DNA of 64,000 bases, from the NCBI RefSeq assembly GCF_000003815.2, contig NC_049989.1:564752-628751 (forward strand). The letters run 5' to 3'. Source of the DNA: Branchiostoma floridae (taxonomy: Eukaryota; Chordata; Leptocardii; Amphioxiformes; Branchiostomatidae). This document shows positions 35,301 to 45,000 of this stretch, one piece after another (the stretch's first letter is position 1; the number at the start of each line of letters is the position of its first letter). Below the pieces are notes generated by a model. It made no database searches, was not told the DNA's origin, and was given only the letters and a program-made list of their open reading frames with translations. Made by a program: the position numbers and the translations under genes.

Positions 35301-36774
35301 CTAATGACCCGCCCCGAGGTGTATATGGTGTCATAACGCCTCACCAGGTCCTTTGCTATAACCACCGAATAAAACCACCGAGTGAGCGAACCAAGGAATA
35401 TGTTGGTCATTAACGTTATTATCATATAGCCCAACAAGCATTAAAGCACAATTTGTCAGTAGAAAACTGCTATCTGGAGAGCATTTTTAATGGGCCAGTA
35501 CATAGAAATGACAGATGTTCCCAGGAGGATGATACAATAAATACTTTATAAGTTGCATACAGAATAAAGACATGTAAGTTTCTAACAGGCTCTCTTTTCC
35601 ACCCTCAGATCAAGTCCCTGTGTTTTGACCAGAGTGGTACCTACTTGGCTGTGGCAGGCAGTGATATCAGGTTAGTCACTGCCTTGTTTTATGTATCACA
35701 CATCTTATGATGTCATCATCATGGGTTACCCCCATATAACCCCGCGAGGGGCAAAGTAGGGGGGGGAGCTGAGGTCCCGGGTTAGGGCGGGCAGCCCTCC
35801 TGCCTGGCGCGGAAGTTCTCAACTGAAATATATGTTAGATGGTACAGCATGTATCTCATCTTGTTACCTGCTTGAGAACACTCCTGGTCCCAAGGAGATT
35901 TCTGTACTTAGTACTTTTAACCAAAGATGGCCATGTGCACAAACAAAGTGTAGAATTTACTTTAGTATTACCCTATCTTTAATACAACAGGATAGTGCAC
36001 ATGTAACTCCAATAAAGTATGTTTGTCAAGTACACATGCAGCATTTGTAAAGTGAAACTAATTTTGTACCATTTAATAAAACCAAACAAACTATCCCCTA
36101 AAAGAATAAGATTTAAGGGTTTACTGTTTGTTCTTTGCATGGTTATTCAATAATTTTTACAACTGTCATGACACCCACGGGTTGATGTAGAATGTAGACA
36201 ACTTTTTTCTTCTTTGTCAATCTTTTTCGTATCAGTTTTTGTGCGTCCACAGGATGACAGACAGTAATGTCTAAAGCTAAGGGCACAACCCACTTAACGT
36301 GCAATTTGTCCGTACGTTTTTTGGAGGCCACGTATTTCTGAAAATGTTCAGGCTGTCCAGGGCAGGCACGTCGTCCGTACTGGCTCGTACGGGGGGCGAA
36401 TCCGCAGCCCGATGGCACACAAAGTTTTGCCTGCACGTAAAATTCTACAGTGTGTCTGCGTGCTCCAAAATCCGAGTTTTTACGGAGGCGGCACTTACCA
36501 CTTACGGATCCCAAAAGATTTCCCACGTTTCGGCACATAGACCTACAGCGGGTTGTGCCCTTAGCTTACTACTAACTACACCTGTGTAGTGTGAAGCCCA
36601 CTCACACCTCCCCTTTCTGGCCTGTCCTGTAGGGTGTATCTGTGTAAGCAGTGGCAGGAGCTGGTGGTGATGAAGGAACACACGGCACCGGTCACCTCCA
36701 TCAAGTTTGGGAACCACGCAGCCTTCCTGGCCTCCACCAGCATGGACCGCTCCCTCAAGATCTATGGGCTATAG
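26389..36774 (+). CDS. PRPF19: Pre-mRNA-processing factor 19, U-box E3 ubiquitin ligase, 13 exons
   Basis: Coding exons are 26389-26407, 27289-27438, 27903-28037, 28780-29009, 29746-29862, 30915-30990, 31617-31726, 32471-32626, 34083-34152, 34738-34851, 35094-35248, 35609-35670 and 36633-36774. They total 1536 nt and give 511 aa; vertebrate Prp19 has about 504. The start MALICS leads into the U-box (about residues 1-70: [28 protein letters not shown]). A CDC5L-binding coiled-coil region follows in exons 3-4 ([34 protein letters not shown]). WD40 repeats fill about residue 217 to the end (IKIWDLKE-like, [33 protein letters not shown]), finishing SLKIYGL. Prp19 is the core of the NineTeen complex, which ubiquitinates spliceosome proteins and stabilises U4/U6.U5, and also acts in DNA repair. 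The repeated donor of intron 7 is described separately. Confidence 0.98.
26600..27015. repeat. GTACAGGT-rich inverted repeat in PRPF19 intron 1
   Basis: The left part has gtacctaaatacctgtgcc and ggtacaggtgtaacctgtgc, and the right part has the inverse-type ttaggtacaggtaaaggtcc. A similar phrase (aggtacagtccaggtac with acctaaacccctgtacc) occurs at 59340-59392. It looks like another degraded terminal-inverted-repeat element; the boundaries are uncertain. Confidence 0.4.
28053..28714 (+). repeat. 26-bp minisatellite in PRPF19 intron 3, about 22 units in two blocks
   Basis: The unit is cacattcttc plus acaccacacacagtct. About 9 units occupy 28053-28275 and about 13 occupy 28372-28714, with cc/gc and tt/tc variants. 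A non-repetitive piece of about 96 bp splits the array (28276-28371). Because 26 is not a multiple of three and the unit has no stop, the array gives a long spurious open frame with a His/Ser/Thr-rich pattern. It lies wholly inside an intron with good splice sites. Confidence 0.95.
31696..32325 (+). repeat. 35-bp tandem array of the exon-7 3' end plus 5' splice site, 18 copies
   Basis: Units start every 35 bases from 31696 to 32291, and all 18 look identical. Each carries 31 bases of exon 7 (ggttaacaatgtgctg .. ccttcagag) followed by the donor bases GTAA, and the next unit supplies GG. The array therefore presents 18 perfect CAGAG|GTAAGG donors in a row; the last, after 32320, leads into unique intron. 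Only the first donor at 31726 keeps the frame. Read-through meets TAA at the end of the second unit. Confidence 0.98.
33165..33350. mobile_element. Partial family 1 MITE in PRPF19 intron 8
   Basis: The text gtgtaccgaaacaaaaccga, then ttcttgttgaaccggtccag and gtggaccgga, is the family 1 right-end interior in inverse orientation. The usual outer end is altered (tttgggtgggcaccattac). Only about 180 bp of the element remain. Confidence 0.5.
35295..35432. mobile_element. Short family 2 MITE copy in PRPF19 intron 11
   Basis: It begins ggctaatgacccgccccgag and ends attatcatatagcc, the family 2 ends in inverse orientation to the 16.3-16.8 kb copy. The middle has complementary ataaccaccgaataaaacc stretches. 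About 140 bp remain, so it is an internally deleted copy. Confidence 0.55.
36274..36567. mobile_element. MITE-like element, family 3, in PRPF19 intron 12
   Basis: It opens aaagctaagggcacaaccc and closes gggttgtgcccttagctt, a near-perfect inverted repeat of about 18 bp. The core has cgtacg-type palindromes and no coding sequence. The same ends bound the shorter copy at 15950-16068. Confidence 0.7.
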
Positions 36775-38640
36775 ATGGTCCAGAGAAAATAATTCAAGCT
36801 ACCACTGAATGTAGAAACTCGCTGAAAGACAGGTTGTAGATAGATGGGTTGTTTACACATGACATTAATCTCCAAGCAGATCCTACGGTGGCATAAGATA
36901 GTATCAAAAGCTGGCAGAGGAGTGAAACCGGCTTAGGAGTGAGTTTCGCTACCGGCAAATGGACACCTCTTGACTGACCAGTTTGGCCAGTTTGGTACTA
37001 TCTTATGCCATTGTAGGATCTGCTTGGAGATTAACATGACATCACAGCTGCCATCCATGTTGGGTGATCCTTAAGAGTCAGGCTTCAAAATGCGTTTGAT
37101 GTCAGAATTATCATTACATTAATTCAAGTTTACCTGGCAACATTCCGATGTAACATCCAATATGATGAATATCAACAATGACGCAAGTAAACAATTGATG
37201 GTGAACAACATCTGCACCATAGTTAGGTAAGGACAAACACATGGAATAGCTGATGTCCTTATTTCTGACTTTGACATTCTGAGTAAAACCCACTCCAGAG
37301 AAATGACTGTACTTGGTTAAGCAGAGGATCAGCTTCTATCTATGGCAACATTGCAGATGTGTACACCCCTCTCACACAAACACAAACCTGCAAACAGAAA
37401 AATTGTTTTTCCAAAGGTGTCACAACTTCAACAAGACAGATTCCAGACTTAACCCCTTCACATACCATATCCCCACACCTCACTAACATTGGGTGAAGTA
37501 AAAATGAAATTCATACAGGATATGTATAGACTGTTGCTACCAGTAACAACAACAGTACATATAACATGATTTCATACAGTCTTTTGTGGCCCATGATTAC
37601 AAGATTCCCTTTTGTATACATCCATCCATCAGTGCCATATCATCCATATAGGCAGTATACATGGACTTGTGTAGTATACAGCTTGGGGAACTTTGCAGCT
37701 GGTTGAAAAGATGATGATTGATAGCAAGAGTAACCTGAGAGTCACAACAATAATGCCTTCTCTTTCAGTCTAGATGGTATCAGGTGGACCAGATATATGA
37801 ACTGTAGAATCTGATATATGGCAGATGGGGTAGATTGTAGACCAGTAAAGCCTAAGGGGTTATACTTCGGAGAAGTACCAGGGAAACCACTGTGTATTTG
37901 TGTTTGTATTTACACTTTCTGTTTCACATTTTGGATGGATGGCATTTAAGTGTGTTACTTTGTAATAAGTTTTTCATTTTACAGTTTAGTACATATTTTC
38001 TATACCTTATGTAGAATAACCTATTTCCATTGGATAAATCAGTGATTTAGTGAAAATTGTTGATCTTCTACTGTACCATTGCCTCAACATAAAAATATGC
38101 TTTGTGGGTACTCCTGTAACAATTACGTTTTGAAGAGTGGAGAGTAGTAAATTTGTAGGATTCTACCACTAAAATGATGACCTTCCAAATCGACAGATTT
38201 TTGTAGTGACAGTACATTGTACTTCTTTGTAAGAATTGTCTGTTAAGAAGTCCAGAAGATTAGTGCTTTGCCCTTAGGCATGCCATTATTGGATAAGGTC
38301 TCAAAGTACTCATTACTTCTATTCCTTTTTCCGCATAGGTTTCTAATAAACATAGCAAGGAAAAGAGACTTACTTTTTAGTGTTTTATTGGGAAGATGTT
38401 ATATACAGTGTATGATATTGCCACTATATTCTCTACTAAATCTTATATCCTTTTATCTTTCTTGTAGCCATTTACGAACTGGAAAATATGTTTTTGAAAT
38501 GGACATAAGGTCCTGTCTGCATGTTACCGAAGGCTGCTTGGAAAATTATTTAGCCCCGTGGTATAAATGGTAACTCTGTATTTTTGTTTGATTCTCTATA
38601 GAATGAAATAATGTCATTCAATTAAAACTGTTAAAACATA
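36775..38640 (+). other. PRPF19: Probable PRPF19 3' untranslated region
   Basis: No gene-like frame lies between the PRPF19 stop and the end of this block. Two candidate polyadenylation signals are AATAAA at 38345-38350 and ATTAAA at 38621-38626. The UTR would be 1.6-1.9 kb and would contain the 168-bp inverted-repeat element at 36866-37033. The true end needs RNA data. Confidence 0.5.
36866..37033. mobile_element. 168-bp hairpin MITE with 9-bp target-site duplication in the PRPF19 3' UTR
   Basis: The ends are 40-bp inverted repeats starting TAATCTCCAAGCAGATCC with about three mismatches (for example CGGTGG against CAATGG). The element is flanked by ACATGACAT at 36857-36865 and again at 37034-37042, a 9-bp duplication. 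There is no coding sequence. A 9-bp duplication is typical of Mutator-like transposons, but I do not assign the superfamily on that alone. Transcribed, it would fold into a long hairpin. Confidence 0.85.
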
Positions 38641-38659
38641 ATTATCCGTGATATTTGGT

Positions 38660-39640
38660 TCCCACCAGAGGCGTCGTCAGTAAATTTCTTAGAGGGGAAC
38701 TATTGCTGACAAAATCTGTAGCACGTGGACTGCCGAAGACTCGAGGCATCACGCCACTCTAGGGGGTCCGGGGGTATGCTCCCCGGAAAAATTTTGAATT
38801 GATGACCCTCCGGCAAATTACACTAGTCTCTACCAGACTCCGGATCGCTGGAAAAATCGTAGAACTGGAACAGATAGAGGAGTAAGCCGGCCAGAGGAAT
38901 ATAGCTGGGTAGGGAACAGCACGCGATCCACGGACACATGGTCTTTAACTTACTGAAAGCGACACACACCCCACATATTTTCGCCATTTCGAACGTACAC
39001 CAAAGGCGCGAGCAGTTGCATGATAGGTCCGGGGGACATTTCGAAGTCTGGACCCTCTGAAACGCCATTTCCTGCGTTTTGAGGGACAGATTTTGCTGTC
39101 AGGCTGAAAAGCAAATGCCATTCTTTTAGAAACAAAGGTTTATATGAGTGACAACCTCGCCCCAAACATATTTTCGCCATGACGTGAGCGCGCCAAAGGC
39201 GCAAGCCGTCGCAAGGCACAAGGGAGGTCCAGAGAAATATTGGCCATCTAAAGGGTCATTTCCTGCTTTCGAGGAGCACATTTTGCCTAAAACTACGCTA
39301 CGTTTGACAATGGAATCTCTACGAATGAAAAGGTTTTTGAGGGCGACGCTTCCGCAACATATTCACCACCATGTCCAGTGCCGAAGGCCGGGAAGTTCGG
39401 AGAAATTTCAAAATCTGGACCCTTTGAAACTCCATTTCCTACATTTTTATGGCCCGATCTGGTTTTTATCTTGGCTATAACGGGTTACGAAGAATTTCGT
39501 GGTAACGCTTAGAAGTCCGGATAACAAAATAACGCTTCACGAATGATATACCGATAACGCTTAGAGCGGGTCGGTAACGATTAACGGTGAATTAAACGGA
39601 AAGGGCATCTCATGGCCTTCGGTCAATATTGACCATAGTA
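38660..39640. repeat. Degenerate repeat of about 200 bp, about 3 copies
   Basis: Phrases recur in order: acatattttcgcc, then gcgcc/gcgcg aaggcgc, then a ggtcc and aatttc..tctggaccctttgaa, then ccatttcctgc..ttt. Copies lie at about 38970-39090, 39165-39275 and 39355-39450. No coding sequence is convincing. The flank 39480-39640 has several taacgct/ataacgct phrases. Confidence 0.5.
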
Positions 39641-39983
39641 AAACCCTAATTGATATCAGCCCTACAGCGTCGACAGTGGCTATTAAAACAGTCCTTTACG
39701 AGAATGACAGTCTCTGCCACACAGGGCACATCTGTAAGCTGACTCAGGTTGCAGAGTTCTTTCCGCAGGATCCGCTTTAATTTTCTTCTGCTATGCGCAT
39801 CAGTTGCTGACAGGAACAGTACGTATATTCATAGCTATTGTGTATTCTTTCTTCTTCTGATGAAATGAACAAAATGAGAGCTGTTTTAGCCAAATCTATG
39901 AGGGGGGAGTATGGCACAATGAAGCTATATCCATGCTGAACGCGTTTCAAAGCCAATAACTATCTAAATACAATTGATAACAA

Positions 39984-40415
39984 TAGGGATGGGTACCGGT
40001 ACAGAAATCAGGTCCAGGTCGGGTTCATGTCCAGAGGATCAGGTCCAGGTCCGTAGTGAACCTGGACTTGATTCAGTATGTAAAAACATCTGAATAGACG
40101 ATACTCAAAACAATGGTCCATTTCGCTATAAAGAAATCTGTTTTGTGGAGTATTCGACTCCCACTGGCGTTTTAAAATCCTACAAAGCTAACTACCTCTG
40201 TACGATTGACTGTAAAACTTGGTAGAAATGACTACTTCTCTCTCGTTATTTTCTTTGATCGGTAACAGTTAAGCGCCCCAAAACGTGTGAATGCAAGATC
40301 ATATAAACTGTTCATTTTCCAATAGGTCCAACATCCGGTCCACCGGATTTTTCAGGTCCGGTTTTTCTAGGAAAACCGGTTTTGTACCGGTACACTGTAC
40401 CGGTACCCAGCCCTA
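39984..40415. mobile_element. MITE-like element, family 1, third full copy
   Basis: It starts tagggatgggtaccggtaca and ends tgtaccggtacccagcccta. The interior carries the shared ggtccaggtccgg, aagaaatctgttttgtggag and actggcgttttaaaatccta segments seen in the copies at 10.9 and 24.5 kb. Confidence 0.8.
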
Positions 40416-42023
40416 GATAACAACATTCGAATGTGCCGCCAATACCACTGGGCAAGTTGCGCGGAACAGCATGGTCCTGTTGGGGCAAAGATGACTTTAA
40501 AAACTACCCTAGATTAATAAATTTAAAAGAACAAGGACCGGTACGTTTAGCGTCGATACAAAGTGCACGGCATGGCGTCGATGTAAACAATTATCTATCG
40601 TGTTATTTCAGTGAACTACTTGGGAAACTTTTCATTGGAAATGATCGATTAGATGGCCTTTAGAAAAATAACCCCGGGAGAAAAACCAAGTAACCGTAAA
40701 CGGGTCACTCTGAAAGAATTTTTCGTCTGCAGACTTGTTTATTGAAGAAGCTCGCACTGCAATTAATCTAACAGAAGAAATATGATGCCATACAGAAGTT
40801 CAGGCGGACCGACTAAGATATCTTCCAAAAGGAGAGCTTTCAACTTCTACAAGCGCGTTTTCCGTAAATGACTGCGTTGTTTCGGTAAACTGGTAACGTT
40901 TCCTATGTGAAAATTCAAGCGTCCCTTGCGTTACCGAAAACCATTGCAAGAAGACAACAAGAGCAAAGTCAAGTAGAGTTTATAGTCAATTGCACCAAGT
41001 TTCTACAGTCAAACTCAAAGGTACAAAGACAGTTATAATCAGCCTTTATTACATGGAGATGGGATTTTAAAATGCAGTGGGAGTCAGCTAATCCACCAAA
41101 CAGATTCCTTTGTAGCAAAATTGACCAATTACCATTGTTTTGAGTATTGCCAGTTGTCAAGTTTCCACAATCAGGTCCAGGTTCATGTCCGGATCCGGAC
41201 TATGGAAATGATCCTCTGGACCTGAATTTTCTGTACTGGTACCTCCCCCTAACAACAATAGATTTTTTTCTTTCTTTCTTTCCTTTCACATCTTATTCTT
41301 TGACTTTAGATTCATTTTGGCATTCTATGGCATTACTTATCTGTTTTCTGATACTTTTTGTTCAATCTACGGAATATTTGTGCTCATTTTACAGCTGCTT
41401 TGCACAATTTATTGTGTGGTCGAAAACTTGGTGCTAGCGCGCCAATGTCATCCATATAATCAAGTCAACGTGATATTGGGTTGGGGTGGTCTACACTCAT
41501 CACAAAAGGACATGTCCAAGATAACATGTAAACTCAAGTACAATACTTCACTCACATTTATTAAACTTGATTGTCAAATAGAGAGAACATACACTGATCA
41601 TTAAAAACCATGTCTTTATAGATTTGTACATGAAGTATAACAATATTTGACAAACTGAGAGACATTAAACATTTTCTACCATTATGTTAGCCTTTTGATT
41701 TTAGTTTTATTCTTTCTACCTTCAGGCATATTGTATAAAATGGACAGTTCTATTAAGAGAAGGAAATTTATTACAATGCATGTCTTTCCTGACAAAGTAG
41801 TGGGTGTGCTGTTCAAGTTAGAGTTTGTATTGTAGGGATGTATATAAAAGATACTGAAAGCAACTAAAAACAGAATGACTAACTGTCAGAACGATATTTT
41901 TAGTGTACTTACCAATGTGAAGCCAATGTATTTATGCATGTTGATGATACATAGAACATGTGGACAGATTGTTGAGCTTCACACTGATAGGTGCACACAA
42001 AAAGGGGTAGCTACTGGGGTTAC
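40416..42023. other. Stretch without a recognised gene; includes a partial family 1 MITE
   Basis: Bases about 40955-41255 are a degraded family 1 element in inverse orientation (acaacaagagcaaagtcaag .. cctgaattttctgtactgg). A 76-codon frame at 40433-40663 has no motif I know. The stretch may also contain the missing 3' exons of the 42-48 kb gene, but I could not find one with good splice sites. Confidence 0.4.
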
Positions 42024-45000
42024 CTGGCAACCATAGTCTGGTTGTCAGTAACCATGGCAACCTCTGACACAACAGAAAACATGTCCTCCATCTTGTAATG
42101 CCAAGTCAGATCGATGATGTAGGACCTGTTCTCTGTCATGTGGGAGGTTACCGGTGTTGCTGCCCCTGCTGGCCTTTTCCCACACACTTACCAAACTTTT
42201 GTAACCCAAACACAAGGGTAAAAAGACTTGGTAAACCCATGAGAAGAAGCCAACAGGAACAGCAGATGTAGGGGAAACAAACTTTCTCAAAAACGACACC
42301 ACTGAACGGCTGCTTAATGTACATAGATGTCTGCTGCAGTCTTCTCTTTCGGGTTGTCTTGTGAACTTCTTTCCTCTGGTGCCCTGCACCAGCTGTGGTG
42401 TACACAAGCAAGGATGTTTCCTGAGAAATGACAAAGAGTGGTGGGTTAGGTATGCAGCTGGCATTGCATATATAGTGTGGCTAGTAACATCATGTATACA
42501 ATGCAAGAATCAAAAGCTATTTATTTTAGGTAAAAGTGGTCAAAAGTTGTCTGATTAGCCCTGAATCCACCCTATTCTAGGTCCAGTTCTCTCCTCTGAT
42601 CGCAACCAGCTGGACTAATTATAAAACTTTTTAACTTTTTCAAAAGTAACAGTCAACTATCATGGCACCCTCATGACCAACTCCCATAGATGAACTTCCT
42701 CATACCTCTGTCACATTTGGCGAAAATAGATCGGACGGCAATTCTGCGGCAATCATGCAAGCCTAAGCTTATAATAATAACTTTATTGCACAACAATTGT
42801 ACAAGGTACTAAGCATGGCTTATGTGTGACAGGGACAGTTTTCAGGTGAAAAATACGCGCAATCCTCTGTCGATCTTAAATATGGCCGATCTTGCATCAA
42901 TAGGCCAGAAGATCGTGGATAATGTGACGGGTATTAGGACTACTTAGTGACTTCCAACCTGGGAGAGGGCAACTATGTTTGACAGGCTTAAGATGTGTAA
43001 TAACTTTAAACTTACCAACAAACACCAATCCAAAACGATCCTTCCCTTGCTGTCACCACGACTACCAATCAGAGGACGACTTGGTGAGCGAGCGTTGTGA
43101 TCTGGCCCGTGATGTAGGTCGTACCTGGACAGTCTGGTAGCTTTCTTTGTGACTGGATGGTAGATATTCTCACTCTCATACAGCATGGGAACCTGCAGAA
43201 AGATAGTGTACCAGATAATCAGACATGTCCTTTTGCTATTCCATAGACTTTGTTCGCGAAGCCAAACCGAGAGAGAGATATTCATATATAAAGAAATGAC
43301 ATGGTTTGTTTGCTACAAACACGGCGTTCAAACACCCTGCCCGCCACCGTACAACATGGGTAGGACACATATCCGACCCCAAAGGAAAACCAAACACCAA
43401 AGCTACTATAGCCATCTTTAACCAAATCGACTATGTACTATGCAGATCAACAAGCAAACCACTGTTGAAAGACTCACGTACCTACGGAGGCACAGACCTC
43501 AACTCAGACCACAAACCAGTCGTCACCCGTATAAGAATGGAAAATATATGCCTGGTTCACAAAAAACACAAAAGACAGAAACGCCAGGTCAAATACAACC
43601 TGGAAAGGCTCAATGACCCTAGCACACAAACCCAATACAAGAAAAGCCTAGCAAACCAGCTGTCCAAAACAGAAGAAGACAGCGACCCGAACACAACCTT
43701 AACTGCCATCCTTAAATGCATGGAAACATCAGCTGCAGGCACGCTAGGGGTACTGAAAAACACAAACAACAGGCAGAGGCATCAAACAGAAGACCCAGTC
43801 ATCATGAAACTGTCAGAAAAGCAAAAGGCCCTGAGGTTGCGCATCTACCAAACTGGTCAAAGTGAGGACAGAAAACCCGCACGAAAAGAACGCAACAAAA
43901 TCCTCAAAGAAATTAGTAAACATCTGAAAAACCAAGCAATCGAGAAAGCAAATGCACTGGCAAACGAAATCACAGACGACAGCCGGAAAATGTTCAAGGC
44001 AGCCCGTGCCCTCAAAGTTTGTGGCCCTCCACCTTCCCTCTCAGTGCACAATACCCATGGACAATTCATCTCAACTGATAAGGGTAAAGCAGATGCCATC
44101 AGGGAATGGTTCAAGGAACAGTTTACAGACCCAGAAGGGGACCACTTAGAACCTTTCCAAGGAGAACCCAGACCCCTGAAAGACCCTATAAAAGAAGATG
44201 AAATTAAGAAAGCCATAAAGTCACTAAGCAACGGACGCTCACCCGGTCCCGATGGAGTTAGCAACGAACTCTTTAAGCATGGGAGCGATGCCATAGCACC
44301 ATATATTGCTGCTATCATCAACGTTGCCTTTGAGCGCCACCATCCTATTGAAGCATTGGGACAAGGAACCCTCATTGCTTTACCTAAACCCAAAAAGCCA
44401 CCAGGACCTCCTGCAAACTTACGTCCCATTGTCCTCCTGAACAGCATACGTAAGATACTGTCTACTGTCACACTACATCGCATCAGGGACAAAATAGATG
44501 CTTTCACAGGACCATACCAAAGTGGCTTTAAGAGAGGGCGCAGTTGCGCGGACATAGTCTGGGCCCAGCGCATGCTTACTTCAGTGGTTATGTCTAAACA
44601 CTGGGACTTCTACAAGATGGGGATAGATATGTCAAGGGCATTTGACACAATCAAAAGGTCAAAGATCCTAGATGTGCTGTACCAAGCAGGGTGCAATGAA
44701 GATGAACTGCGCCTTGTGAGAATACTTTTAGCAGGTACTAAACTGAATGTCCGTGTTGGATCAACCTACTCAGCGGACTTCGAAACAACAATAGGGTCTC
44801 CACAAGGGGACAGTCTCTCCCCAGTACTGTTCACCTGCTACCTGGCATCAGCATTAGCATCAATAAGATCGCACTCCACAAGGCCCAACCCTCCAGTATC
44901 ACGTCTGGGCATTCCATTGGAGATGGAATATGCAGATGACGTCGACTTCATCGACGAGGAGAAGGCCANNNNNNNNNNNNNNNNNNNNNNNNNNNNNNNN

